From the NCBI GenBank assembly GCA_028224375.1, contig JAOIVW010000013.1, forward strand, positions 23,397 to 87,396: a stretch of 64,000 bases of DNA. Direction: 5' to 3'. This document shows positions 26,255-35,379 of the stretch, in pieces. Source of the stretch: Hellea sp. GTDB lineage: Bacteria > Pseudomonadota > Alphaproteobacteria > Caulobacterales > Maricaulaceae. Each line of letters starts with the position of its first letter. Positions within the stretch are counted from its first letter, which is position 1. The position numbers and the translations under genes are program-made. Under the pieces are notes generated by a model that saw only the letters and a list, made by a program, of their open reading frames with translations, was not told the DNA's origin and ran no database searches.

Positions 26255-27643
26255 TTATTGTTCATCATCTTTGAGTTTGGGACCGGATGACGCGCCGCCG
26301 CTATCCCCGCCGCGAACGGCATGAAGGGCTGCGCTTTCCGCGCGGTGATGGTTTGAGGTAGGTTTGGCTTTCCTGGCCCAATCCGGTGCTTGGTCGGCCC
26401 CGCCGCCTGTTCCGCCTACGGCACTGGATGCCGCAGAGCTCTTTGCTGGTCCAATGGACCCACCCGTGCCGGAAATTGCGCCGCGCGCGCCCGTGGTGGA
26501 AGCCTGCTTAATCGCCCCGCTCGCTTTCGAGACCTGCCCTTTCGCAGCGTTCGCAACAGTGCCCGCTCCGGCTTGTGCAACTGCGCTGACGCCTGCGGTT
26601 GCACCCTTGAGCCCCCCTGCTCCGCTTGCAGCTTTACCCATAGCAAATGCCATGCTTGCGCCGCCGCCAAGAGATGCGCCCGCTTTGGCTGCGCCCATGG
26701 CCGCTTTTCCGGCAGCTTTCGAAGCTCCAACCGCGCCCGCAGCTCCGGCCGCTCCTGCCGCCCCAACTGCGGCGACGGTTCCAACCGCGGCACCTGCACC
26801 AAGCTGAGGCGCGCCTGTGACAAGTCCCGTGGCAATACCCGGTCCAAATAGGCCCAAGGCAAAAAGGGCAAGGCTCGCCAAAATGACGCCGCCCGCGTCT
26901 TCCAAACTTACGTCACCCGTTAGACCTGACGTCACTTCCGTGAACAGCGTCGAGCCGATGCCAACTATGATTGCGAGAACCATGACTTTTATGCCGGATG
27001 AGACGACATTCCCAAGAACACGTTCAGCCAGAAACGATGTCTTATTCCAAAGCGCGAAAGGCACGAGCACAAAACCTGCAAGTGTGGTGAGCTTGAACTC
27101 GATTATCGTCACAAACAGTTGGATCGATAAAAAGAAGAACGCAAAAATCGTGATAAGCCACGCTAGGAACAACACGGCAATCAGCACGATATTGACAAAG
27201 AAGGCGACAGGTCCCGTTAGGTCTTTTATCGTGTCGAGGATGGGAGACGCAGCATCAAAGCCAGTGCTCGCAATGAAGCCGGGCCGCATCAAATCGGAAG
27301 GGGTAAGGCTTGTGCCTGTCGCCTGTAATCCAAGTCCCGAAAAGCTATCAAAAATTATCGTCGCTAAGAATGCGAAGTTGCCGATGATATAAGCGAAGAC
27401 GCCGATATAGAGCACTTTCTTTATAAAGCGCACCATGACAGTGCCGTCGGAACTCATCGCCCAAAACACACCTGCCAAGACAAGATCTATGACGATGAGA
27501 GTTGCCACCAGAAAATCGACTTCCGAGCCCAGAAGACCAAAGCCTGAATCGATATAATCCGAGAAGGTCTGCATGAATGTATCAATCACCGACATATCAG
27601 ACGGCGGCGGCGCGGGAGGCGTGACTTGGAAAACAGGCAGCAT
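26255..27643 (-). CDS. trbL: Conjugal transfer protein TrbL (VirB6 family)
   Basis: TrbL is a polytopic inner-membrane channel protein. From the ATG at 27643 (GGAGGGTAAC ribosome site) it has 462 residues. It contains the family start (MSVIDTFMQTFSDYIDSG), five or six membrane helices (for example LAWLITIFAFFFLSIQLFVTIIEFKLTTLAGF), and a long Ala/Gly-rich C-terminal tail. The track's extension to 27733 overlaps trbJ and is not supported. No trbK (entry exclusion) lies between trbJ and trbL, where it is often found. Confidence 0.92.
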   Translation of the reverse strand: MLPVFQVTPPAPPPSDMSVIDTFMQTFSDYIDSGFGLLGSEVDFLVATLIVIDLVLAGVFWAMSSDGTVMVRFIKKVLYIGVFAYIIGNFAFLATIIFDSFSGLGLQATGTSLTPSDLMRPGFIASTGFDAASPILDTIKDLTGPVAFFVNIVLIAVLFLAWLITIFAFFFLSIQLFVTIIEFKLTTLAGFVLVPFALWNKTSFLAERVLGNVVSSGIKVMVLAIIVGIGSTLFTEVTSGLTGDVSLEDAGGVILASLALFALGLFGPGIATGLVTGAPQLGAGAAVGTVAAVGAAGAAGAAGAVGASKAAGKAAMGAAKAGASLGGGASMAFAMGKAASGAGGLKGATAGVSAVAQAGAGTVANAAKGQVSKASGAIKQASTTGARGAISGTGGSIGPAKSSAASSAVGGTGGGADQAPDWARKAKPTSNHHRAESAALHAVRGGDSGGASSGPKLKDDEQ

Positions 27644-27644
27644 G

Positions 27645-28343
27645 TTACCCTCCCCGGCCCATAAAGGCTTCGTGGCGCGCGGAGCCAGCTTGTTCCTGAT
27701 AAAGGGCGCGGGATCGTTCAATCGACTCGGCACGATACTGCGCAGCTATCAATGTCTGCATTTGCATGGATTGTTTGGCTGAAAGCGCCGTAATTTGATT
27801 GCCGGCTTGCACAGCCGAGAGTTCGCCTACCGAAGCCTGTGAAGCATTCATCAGCACATCCAGTTGACGGCCATCTTGCTCGATGGCTTGTGTGATCTGT
27901 GCCTGCATTTGGATACTATCGCGAAACGCCATAATCGCAGCGTCCTGTTGAGCATCCGCGATTTGAGCTTGTTCCGTTATGGACCAATCCGCATAGGCGT
28001 CCGGAAACTGGAGCTCGAAGACACGTTCGATTTCATCAATGCGGAAGGTCAGCCCGCGCGCTTGATGCGTGAGGCGATTAATCTCGGAGAGCGTCCGCTC
28101 CATGTCCTCGCCCACGTAAATTCCCAGCCGGGTCATCTGCGTGATTTGATTGCGCAGCATGGTCGCTTGAGCGGTCACCTGTTGCAACGTCCGCGTGGCG
28201 GTCAACGCGTTTTGAATAAGGTTGGTCGGGTCGAGAACAATATCTCCAAAACCAAAAATGGCGTGAGCGGGAGCTGCGAACATCATCGGGATGACAGCGG
28301 CGGTAACGATCAAAGCTCGAAGTTTTTTAAATGTGCGGCGCAT
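27645..28343 (-). CDS. trbJ: Conjugal transfer protein TrbJ (VirB5 family)
   Basis: TrbJ is a periplasmic minor pilus component. A signal peptide (AAVIPMMFAAPAHAIFGFGDIVLDP) precedes a long helical protein with the family pattern (NLIQNALTATRTLQQVTAQATMLRNQ; QMQTLIAAQYRAESIERSRAL). At 232 residues it is normal. The stop lies against the trbL start and the ATG overlaps the trbE stop by one base. Confidence 0.92.
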   Translation of the reverse strand: MRRTFKKLRALIVTAAVIPMMFAAPAHAIFGFGDIVLDPTNLIQNALTATRTLQQVTAQATMLRNQITQMTRLGIYVGEDMERTLSEINRLTHQARGLTFRIDEIERVFELQFPDAYADWSITEQAQIADAQQDAAIMAFRDSIQMQAQITQAIEQDGRQLDVLMNASQASVGELSAVQAGNQITALSAKQSMQMQTLIAAQYRAESIERSRALYQEQAGSARHEAFMGRGG

Positions 28344-30793
28344 TAGGCGGCTCCTTTATGTGCAGTTGAAAATTGTGGGTGTGATGCGAGAAGATCTGAG
28401 GCCCAGCTAAGCCCTCGCCCCCGCAGCCACTCACTTGCGAAATCGAAAGACTCGTCACGGCTCAGAATAAGTTCGGCAGCTTCAAAATCGGGAGCCGAGG
28501 ACGCACCGCATATGCTCAAGGCGATTGCTCCAAGACCCAGATCGAAGACGCGGTTACCCGCGCGGCTTTGAAAGTAGTAATCCCGCTTCGGAGTCGCATG
28601 ACCTATAAGCTGTACTTGTGTGTCGTTGAGACCGAAGCGGCGATAGGCTTCCAGCTGCTGAGGTTCAGTGGCCCGTCCGTTGGGTAGAAAAATACGAGAA
28701 GGACAGCTTTCAATGAGGGCCGGCGCGATTGATGAATTCGCGACATCGGCCAGAGATTGCGTCGCGAAGATGACTGAGACGTTCTTCTTGCGCAGGACCT
28801 TCAGCCATTCCCGAATGCGCTCCGAAAAAACAGGGTCATCCAAAAAGACCCAAGCCTCGTCAAGTACGAGCAAAGTTGGGCGTCCGTCAAAACGGGCTTC
28901 GAGCTTGTGGAAGAGATACGTCAGCACCGGCAAGGCCAATGCTTTGGAGTGCATAAGCTCTTCCATTTCAAAACACTGCCAATCTGCATCAGACAAACTG
29001 TCCGTATCTGCGTCCAAAACAGAGCCATGCGGACCTTCAAGCGTGTAAGGAGAGATAGCCTGACGTAGGTCTGCCGATTGAAGGAGTGCTGACAGACCCG
29101 TCAAAGTGCGCTCTTTAGCAGGCGCACTTGCCAGTGAAGAAAGAGCTGACCAGACAAATTCTTTGACGTCCGGCGTAATCACGACGGCTTCATGCCTGAG
29201 CAAATCGAGTATCCACTCTTCTGCCCAGACCAGCTCAGATGGCTGATCAATGTGGCGCAAAGGTTGAAAGCAAAGCCCGGCATCTCCCCCGAGTTCATAA
29301 TGCTCGCCCCTCATACCGAGCGTTGCGATTTTTGCGCTGCGCCCTTTGTCAAAGAGGAAAACTTGGGCATTTTCATAACGCCGAAATTGTAACGCCAACA
29401 GGGACAGCAGAACCGACTTGCCTGCGCCTGTGGGTCCAACAATCAACATGTGTCCAACATCGCCTTGATGTGTCACGAGCCGAAAAGGTGTGTAGCCTTG
29501 TGTTGTCGCATGAAGAAGCGGCGGGCCGCCTAAATGATCATTGCGTTTTGGTCCTGCCCAGATTGCGGATACAGGCATCATGCGAGACAAGTTCAATGTG
29601 TGGATGAGAGGTTGGCGGACATTCGCGTAGGCGTGACCCGGCAATGAGCCAAGCCAGGCTTCGACCGCATTCACGCTCTCGCGGATTGTAACGAAGCCTT
29701 GCCCGCTTACAATCTGCTCGATGGCTTTGGCGCGCTCTTCAACGACGGCGATATCTGTATCCGAGACAATGATTGTCTGCGTGACATAGCCAAAGGAAAC
29801 ATGGTCTTGCCCGAGAAGCTGTAAGGCTGTGTCCGCATCCGCGGCTTGATTATCTGCATCTGTGTCGACGAGAGCGGAGGCCTCATTTGTCATAACCTCT
29901 TTAAGGATGGCCATGACGTTTTTGCGTTTTGCGAACCACTGGCGACGGTAACGGCCAAGCACCTTCGTCGCTTCGGGTTTATCCATCGGTAAAAAACGCG
30001 TTGTCCAGCGGTAAGCAAATCCAAGTGCATTCAGGCCGTCCAGTACGCCGGGTTGGGTTGCGCTTGGAAAGCCCATGAGCGTAATTGCGCGAATATGGTG
30101 GGAGCCCAAGCGAGGCTCCAATCCGCCGACTAGTTCTGTACCGCCCAACACGCTATCAAGATGCATGGGTATTTCGGGCGCACAGACGCGTTGGCCCGCA
30201 TCCGGTGCGAGGCAGCTTTGCAGAAAGGTCAGCGTTTCATTATCGCCTAAGAATTCGGCGGTCGGAAAAACGCTCGCGAATAAATCGTGCGCTGCATCGG
30301 TGTCGCGAATGAACGCCCGCAAATAATTATATCCCGCATTCGTTGCGGTTTCATCGTCTTGCGTATCGGTCTCGACAAAGAACCGCTCCAGCTTACCGAT
30401 CTTGTCAGCAGGCGGGAGGAAGGTGAAAGTCAGATGGTAGTCTGATTCAAACAACGCTCCTGCTTCGTCATTCAAACCGCTTCGTTCTTGTTCAATCAAC
30501 CACGCTAACGGGTCTCTAAATTCAGAAGGCTCACAAGGACGAGCCTCACGCCGCGTCGCTTCAAAGTGGAGCGCCCAGCCTGATCCGAAGCGCCTAAGCG
30601 CATTGTTCACTCGAGCGCATGTTGCAACTAATTCGCCAGGTGTGGAGCTATCGAGGTCAGGACCGCGAAAGCGCATTATGCGTTGGAAGCTGCCATCCTT
30701 ATTTAAGATGACACCCGGCGCAATTATAGCGGCCCACGGCAAATGGTCTGCGAGTTGCGCGGGTTTACTGCGATATTCTGAAAGGTTCAGCAA
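28343..30793 (-). CDS. trbE: Conjugal transfer ATPase TrbE (VirB4 family)
   Basis: TrbE powers pilus assembly and DNA transfer. The 816-residue protein has the family N-terminus (MLNLSEYRSKPAQLADHLPWA), a Walker A motif (IVGPTGAGKSVLLSLLALQF) and a Walker B motif (LLVLDEAWVFLDD). The start codon is TTG at 30793; homology of the first residues and an AGGAG six bases upstream make this the clear choice. It ends at the trbJ start with a one-base overlap. Confidence 0.95.
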   Translation of the reverse strand: MLNLSEYRSKPAQLADHLPWAAIIAPGVILNKDGSFQRIMRFRGPDLDSSTPGELVATCARVNNALRRFGSGWALHFEATRREARPCEPSEFRDPLAWLIEQERSGLNDEAGALFESDYHLTFTFLPPADKIGKLERFFVETDTQDDETATNAGYNYLRAFIRDTDAAHDLFASVFPTAEFLGDNETLTFLQSCLAPDAGQRVCAPEIPMHLDSVLGGTELVGGLEPRLGSHHIRAITLMGFPSATQPGVLDGLNALGFAYRWTTRFLPMDKPEATKVLGRYRRQWFAKRKNVMAILKEVMTNEASALVDTDADNQAADADTALQLLGQDHVSFGYVTQTIIVSDTDIAVVEERAKAIEQIVSGQGFVTIRESVNAVEAWLGSLPGHAYANVRQPLIHTLNLSRMMPVSAIWAGPKRNDHLGGPPLLHATTQGYTPFRLVTHQGDVGHMLIVGPTGAGKSVLLSLLALQFRRYENAQVFLFDKGRSAKIATLGMRGEHYELGGDAGLCFQPLRHIDQPSELVWAEEWILDLLRHEAVVITPDVKEFVWSALSSLASAPAKERTLTGLSALLQSADLRQAISPYTLEGPHGSVLDADTDSLSDADWQCFEMEELMHSKALALPVLTYLFHKLEARFDGRPTLLVLDEAWVFLDDPVFSERIREWLKVLRKKNVSVIFATQSLADVANSSIAPALIESCPSRIFLPNGRATEPQQLEAYRRFGLNDTQVQLIGHATPKRDYYFQSRAGNRVFDLGLGAIALSICGASSAPDFEAAELILSRDESFDFASEWLRGRGLSWASDLLASHPQFSTAHKGAA

Positions 30794-30802
30794 AGCTGGC
30801 TC

Positions 30803-31069
30803 CTATGAAAGATAAGATTTTTGACAAAGGTGACGGCGCAGCACATCAAGGAACAACGGGTCGCGTTTGGCTGCAAACACGCAAGCCGTTTGGCTGACGC
30901 CCCAGATCACAAGCCCGACAGGCCAAAGTTGAAGGCCTAAGCTCAGCGCTGCCGCGAGCGTGCCATTCAAAATGGTGGCCGCGCGCGGCGCACCCGCCAT
31001 CATGATGGGCTGGGTGACCGAGCGGTGAACAGGAATATTAAATCCTTCTATGTGCTGCGCCGCATCCAT
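30803..31069 (-). CDS. trbD: Conjugal transfer protein TrbD (VirB3 family)
   Basis: TrbD is a small inner-membrane protein that works with TrbE. The 88 residues include the family motif near the start (GFNIPVHRSVTQPIMMAGAPR) and two membrane helices (AATILNGTLAAALSLGL; WPVGLVIWGVSQTACVFAA). It overlaps the trbC stop by one base, and nine bases separate it from trbE. Confidence 0.92.
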   Translation of the reverse strand: MDAAQHIEGFNIPVHRSVTQPIMMAGAPRAATILNGTLAAALSLGLQLWPVGLVIWGVSQTACVFAAKRDPLFLDVLRRHLCQKSYLS

Positions 31070-31431
31070 TAGATTACGGCCCCGCCGCCAAAGCTGAAGA
31101 ATGACAGGAAGAAGCTGGTCGCCGTAAAGGCGATGGAGAGCCCGAAGACAATCTGGATTAGCTTCCTGAAACCGCCGCCTGTATCACCAAAGGCCAAGGC
31201 CAGACCTGCCATGATAATGGCCATTGTGCCGACAATTTTGGCAATCGGGCCTTCCACGGATGAGAGGATTTGTGTGAGCGGGCCTTCCCACGGCATACCT
31301 GAACCTGCGGCATGAGCGGGACCTGCAAGGGTTAAAAATGCGAGGATGAACGTCGCCCCGATGGCGGCTTGACGAAAATGAGGGTTGCCTAAAAGATGTG
31401 AGCTCAAGGCATGACTAGAGAATTGGGTCAA
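31069..31431 (-). CDS. trbC: Conjugal pilin TrbC (VirB2 family)
   Basis: TrbC is the pilin precursor. A long signal sequence (AAIGATFILAFLTLAGPAHAAG) is followed by two hydrophobic segments of the mature pilin (IAKIVGTMAIIMAGLALAFG; LIQIVFGLSIAFTATSFFLSFF). The start is a TTG at 31431 with GGAG seven bases upstream; no ATG exists before the signal sequence. In TraF-dependent systems pilin is trimmed and cyclised by TraF, and traF is present at 39.4 kb. Confidence 0.92.
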   Translation of the reverse strand: MTQFSSHALSSHLLGNPHFRQAAIGATFILAFLTLAGPAHAAGSGMPWEGPLTQILSSVEGPIAKIVGTMAIIMAGLALAFGDTGGGFRKLIQIVFGLSIAFTATSFFLSFFSFGGGAVI

Positions 31432-31474
31432 AATTGACTCCTTTTTAAATGTTGGGTTTTGTGGGTTAAGAGTT

Positions 31475-31490
31475 TGAGGCTTAGGCCTCA
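31475..31490 (-). promoter_or_regulatory. Hairpin between trbB and trbC
   Basis: TGAGGC-TTAG-GCCTCA forms a six-pair stem with a four-base loop in the 69-base gap between trbB and trbC. There is no T run on either side, so it is not a typical intrinsic terminator. It could protect the pilin-end mRNA or cause partial attenuation before trbC. The inverted repeat is seen; the function is inferred. Confidence 0.4.
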
Positions 31491-31500
31491 GTGAGTGACG

Positions 31501-32466
31501 TTATGGAGGGTCAGGAACCATGGGCCTCAGCCGATAGGTTCTGTTTTCTCCATCACATCCGAGAACTTCGAGAATGTCCGTAACACGCCGGACCCCTCCG
31601 TGATTCTCGATCCCGACAACGAGATTAACCGCTGCGGAGATGAGTTTGCGCGGCACATTCGCCACGACTTCGCCGACAAGCTGCTCAAGACGGTCAAGTC
31701 CGTCTGCAGCGCTATTGGCGTGAACGGTTGCAACGCCGCCGGGATGACCGGTCGACCAAGCTTTCAGAAGATCGAGCGCTTCAGCGCCGCGAACCTCGCC
31801 GACGACGATGCGGTCAGGGCGAAGACGAAGGGTCGAACGCACGAGCTCGCGCATGGGAACTGTTGGCTGCGTGCGAAGGGATACGCAATCCTCTGCCGCG
31901 CACTGGAGCTCACGCGTGTCTTCCAAAAGGAGGACGCGGTGATCTTCATTCGCGATTTCCGCGAGAAGCGCATTGGTCAGCGTCGTTTTGCCGGACCCTG
32001 TTCCGCCTACCACGAGAATATTCTGCCGCGCCTTTACAGCACGGCGCAATCCATTCGCAGAAGCCTCGCTCAATGCGCCGCTGCTGACATAATCACCAAG
32101 TTTAAAAACGCGCGCAGCAGGTACGCGAATGGCAAATGATGGCTGCAAAGCGACAGGCGGCATAACCCCTTCGAACCGTTGTCCACCAATTGGAAGCTCG
32201 GCGCTCACGATAGGCCGCTCACGCGTGACATCAAATCCCGACAAAGACGCGATAAGCCGAATAATCCGTTCTGCTTTTTCCGGCTCAAGAATCTGACCTT
32301 GGGACCGGCGCCCTACTCCGGCCCGCTCAATCCATAATTCACCATTCGGATTTTGCATGATTTCGACAACGCTTGGGTCAGCAAGAGCGTCACAGATCAC
32401 GGAACCGAAGGCACTGCGTAACATCGTGTCAGTGCGAGACCGGCTTTGGGCTTTGCGCTGCGTCAT
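31501..32466 (-). CDS. trbB: Conjugal transfer ATPase TrbB (VirB11 family)
   Basis: TrbB is the hexameric traffic ATPase. It shows Walker A (VVGGTGSGKTTLTNALLAEI), an Asp box (RVLLLEDTRELQ), Walker B (RPDRIVVGEVRGAEALDLLKAW) and His box (GHPGGVATVHANSA). At 321 residues it is normal. It is the first of the trb genes and overlaps the CopG-type gene by four bases. Confidence 0.95.
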   Translation of the reverse strand: MTQRKAQSRSRTDTMLRSAFGSVICDALADPSVVEIMQNPNGELWIERAGVGRRSQGQILEPEKAERIIRLIASLSGFDVTRERPIVSAELPIGGQRFEGVMPPVALQPSFAIRVPAARVFKLGDYVSSGALSEASANGLRRAVKARQNILVVGGTGSGKTTLTNALLAEIANEDHRVLLLEDTRELQCAAEDCVSLRTQPTVPMRELVRSTLRLRPDRIVVGEVRGAEALDLLKAWSTGHPGGVATVHANSAADGLDRLEQLVGEVVANVPRKLISAAVNLVVGIENHGGVRRVTDILEVLGCDGENRTYRLRPMVPDPP

Positions 32467-32960
32467 GATGAACTCCCTTTTTGATTACTCGGTTTCTTAT
32501 TTTCCAGCGCGTCCAGATCAGCGTCTGAGAAGAAATCGCTTTCAGCTAAGAAAGCATCTTCAATTCCGTTGAACAGATGTCTGTTTTTGCTGGACAGAAT
32601 TGTTTCTAAAGATTGGCGATAACTCTCGAAACGGGCTGCGCCCTCTGCCCTCGCCGCTTGTCGTTCCGCGCCTTCCGGCGAAGGCGGCACCAAAGTTAGA
32701 AAATAACGTACGAACAGAGCATGGCCTTCGGACAAGACGATGAGTCGTTGGCGCAGCTTTTCGCATTCCCGCGTCATCTGATCCAGACGCCGCAATATTG
32801 GGTTGTTCCTCGCCGCTTCAGCTTCCGCCGAAAGATAAAGCTCGAGCGCTCTTCTGACGATCTCCGACTTGCTCACGTCCGGGTGCGAAGCCGCTAACTC
32901 AAGGCGCTTATGAATATCCTCCGGAGCATAGGCCTGAATACGCCTGAGTGATGTGGTCAT
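32463..32960 (-). CDS. CopG-type ribbon-helix-helix protein
   Basis: The N-terminal 45 residues are a ribbon-helix-helix domain (IQAYAPEDIHKRLELAASHPDVSKSEIVRRALELYL). A coiled coil and an acidic C-terminus follow. A CopG-family gene between traG and trbB is a constant of this transfer module. It overlaps traG and trbB by four bases each. Likely an autoregulator or DNA-binding accessory protein. Confidence 0.9.
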   Translation of the reverse strand: MTTSLRRIQAYAPEDIHKRLELAASHPDVSKSEIVRRALELYLSAEAEAARNNPILRRLDQMTRECEKLRQRLIVLSEGHALFVRYFLTLVPPSPEGAERQAARAEGAARFESYRQSLETILSSKNRHLFNGIEDAFLAESDFFSDADLDALENKKPSNQKGSSS

Positions 32961-34984
32961 CGTCCATACCCCATCAAGTCTTGGCCCGGTGTCGCACGGT
33001 CCAATACATCTGTTGTTCGCGCAAGTTCGCCGGGCAAAGCAACTTCTGACTGACCATCGAGGTCAATATCGTCTTTTGCGACTTCTTCAGCTGGTTCCTT
33101 CGGAGGTCGGTGCCGTTCGTCAAGATTTCGGGCCTGTTCCTTACCACCAGATGTTGGAGTTGTTTTCGATGATGTCTTGGTTTTCATAGCGTCCATAAGG
33201 TTCTGATGAACTTTCGCTGTAAGGCCACTCCAGTCATCGAAACGTCCCGGAGGGCTATCTCCATAAGGATGATTCGAGCCATTTAAGATTGGAGGCGAGC
33301 AAACTCGGTCACTGAAATTCTTGTCCGCGTAATACCGAATTTTCGTAGCGCGAATGGGTGGTACGCCTGAGACCAACACAATCTCCTCATCTGACGGCAA
33401 TTGCATAACTTCGCCGGGGGTTAGAAGCTGGCGAGCCGTTTCCTGACGAGAGACCATCACATGACTGAGCCAAGGGGCAAGCCGATGACCTGCGTAATTG
33501 CGCATTGCACGCATTTCCGTTGTAGTGCCGAGCGCGTCACTAATACGTTTCGCGGTCCGCTCATCATTGGTCGCGAAGGCCACGCGCACGTGGCAATTAT
33601 CCAATATTGAATTATTAGGTCCGTAAGCTTTCTCAATCTGATTGAGGCTTTGCGTGATCAGGAAAGCGCGGAGACCATAGCCGGCCATGAACGCCAAGGC
33701 GCTCTCGAAAAACTCTAAGCGCCCAAGCGCAGGAAATTCGTCCAGCATTAATAAAACTTGGCGGCGCGCATTGCCATCAATCTCGCCGTCTAGTTTTTCA
33801 GTTAATCGGCGGCCAATCTGATTGAGGATAAGCCTGACGAGCGGCTTTGTTCTCGAAATGTCAGAGGGCGGTACAACCAAGTAAAGCGAGACAGGTTTTA
33901 CTGCATTCACTAAATCCTCAATTCGCCAGTCGCATGATGACGTCACCTCGGCCACTGTTGGGTCTCTATACAGCCCTAGAAAGCTCATCGCTGTTGAAAG
34001 CACCCCCGAGCGTTCATTCTCAGATTTATTCAGTAGTTCACGCGATGCTTGGGCGACAACGGGATGGACTGATGGAGTAGCTGCATCACTGCGGCCGAGG
34101 TGATTGGTTGACATCATCCCGATCAACGTCTGCTCAAATGTGCGCGCAGGGTCGGAAAGAAAAGTTGCCACTTTAGCCAGCGTTTTCTCATTCTCGGCGT
34201 AGAGGACGTGAAGGATTGCTCCCACCAGTAAGGCATGAGCGGTTTTCTCCCAATGAGACCGCCGTTCGAGAGCGCCTTCGGGATCGACAAGAATATCAGC
34301 GATATTCTGTACATCTCTGACTTCGTTACGCCCTTTGCGCACTTCCAGAAGTGGATTATATTTTGCTGACGCAGGATTTGTAGGATCGAAAAGTAGACAA
34401 TGGGAAAAAGTAGACCGATAGCCTGATGTGACTTGCCAGTTCTCACCCTTAATATCATGCACAACCGTCGAATGTGGCCAGGACAGCAACGTTGGGATAA
34501 CCAAACCTACGCCTTTGCCTGATCGGGTTGGCGCAAATGTCATAACGTGTTCAGGGCCGGAATGGCGAAGGTAATTTTTATCCGTCCGCCCAATGAAAAC
34601 GCCGTCTTGGTCGAAGAGGGTTGCTTGTTTTAAATCTTTGTCATCGGCCCAACGAGATGAACCAAATGTTGTCAGTTTTTTAGCTTGGCGTCCGCGCCAG
34701 ACTGAGCCGATGACCGAGAATACAACACCCAAGAAAGATGCGCCAATGGCGATTTGTCCACCGCGCGCAAACACCTCCGGCGCGTAAGGCTCAAACGCGT
34801 ACCACCATTCGAATAAGCGCCACGGATAGTAAACAGGCATTTCATTAAACTGAAACCAAGGCTTACCCAAATATGGGTCAAATCTCAGTTCAGTCGCAAC
34901 CCATTGAGTGGCTCCCCACACGCCAGCGCCTATCGTCGTGAAGACGACGCCAACTTGGCCAATGAGAATTGAATTGGGTGACAT
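32957..34984 (-). CDS. traG: Type IV coupling protein TraG (VirD4 family)
   Basis: TraG couples the relaxosome to the secretion channel. Two N-terminal membrane helices (LIGQVGVVFTTIGAGVWGATQW; GQIAIGASFLGVVFSVIGSVW) precede the P-loop (APTRSGKGVGLVIPTLLSW) and the Walker B motif (QVLLMLDEFPALGRL). At 675 residues it is full length. It is the first gene of the traG-CopG-trb unit. Its ribosome site is part of a stem-loop (see next feature). Confidence 0.95.
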   Translation of the reverse strand: MSPNSILIGQVGVVFTTIGAGVWGATQWVATELRFDPYLGKPWFQFNEMPVYYPWRLFEWWYAFEPYAPEVFARGGQIAIGASFLGVVFSVIGSVWRGRQAKKLTTFGSSRWADDKDLKQATLFDQDGVFIGRTDKNYLRHSGPEHVMTFAPTRSGKGVGLVIPTLLSWPHSTVVHDIKGENWQVTSGYRSTFSHCLLFDPTNPASAKYNPLLEVRKGRNEVRDVQNIADILVDPEGALERRSHWEKTAHALLVGAILHVLYAENEKTLAKVATFLSDPARTFEQTLIGMMSTNHLGRSDAATPSVHPVVAQASRELLNKSENERSGVLSTAMSFLGLYRDPTVAEVTSSCDWRIEDLVNAVKPVSLYLVVPPSDISRTKPLVRLILNQIGRRLTEKLDGEIDGNARRQVLLMLDEFPALGRLEFFESALAFMAGYGLRAFLITQSLNQIEKAYGPNNSILDNCHVRVAFATNDERTAKRISDALGTTTEMRAMRNYAGHRLAPWLSHVMVSRQETARQLLTPGEVMQLPSDEEIVLVSGVPPIRATKIRYYADKNFSDRVCSPPILNGSNHPYGDSPPGRFDDWSGLTAKVHQNLMDAMKTKTSSKTTPTSGGKEQARNLDERHRPPKEPAEEVAKDDIDLDGQSEVALPGELARTTDVLDRATPGQDLMGYGR

Positions 34985-34988
34985 GAAG

Positions 34989-35012
34989 AGCCTCGGTTTT
35001 GATCCTGAGGCT
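34989..35012 (-). promoter_or_regulatory. Stem-loop that sequesters the traG ribosome site
   Basis: On the minus strand AGCCTC-N12-GAGGCT forms a perfect six-pair stem. The second arm contains the GAGG that should bind the ribosome, and ends five bases before the traG ATG. Pairing would hide the ribosome site. This is seen in the sequence; translational control is inference. Confidence 0.45.
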
Positions 35013-35379
35013 TATGTTCAGTGAAATTTAAAAAATAAGATAGGTAGGAAAGCGATAGCAAAATCACGGCTTTGGTTACTTGAAATTCAAGAGAGAGGCA
35101 TATTGTGACTTTGTGGGATTTTCACGAACGCCGAAAAAATTTAACGAAGGCACCCGAGACTTCAAATTACTATTAGATGTGCTTTACCAAAACTTCGATG
35201 CTGGGACTCAAGGAAGGTTTTAATTTCCTAGGCGCTTCGATTGTTGAAGGCGCCAAGTTGAATAAAACCCGTCAAGCCTGGGGCTCAATTTCATCGGTAG
35301 GGGCCATCAATGAACCCTAGTGAAGTGAACATAAGAAGCTATTGATCTTCAAAATGCATTCGCTTCGCACTAGATAAAA
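35013..35379. other. Intergenic region between traG and the MBL-fold gene
   Basis: No gene is evident. The region must contain the promoter of the traG-trb operon (read to the left). It is AT-rich compared with the flanking transfer genes. It also separates the conjugation genes from the MBL-fold cargo gene, so one insertion edge probably lies here. Confidence 0.4.

Noticed and set aside
26364-26871. Long overlapping frames rich in Ala, Pro, Arg and Cys
   Set aside because: They are shadows of the Ala/Gly-rich tail of trbL; composition and lack of start signals show no real gene.
31495-32139. 214-residue plus-strand frame across trbB
   Set aside because: It is antisense to the VirB11 motifs of trbB and has no independent support.
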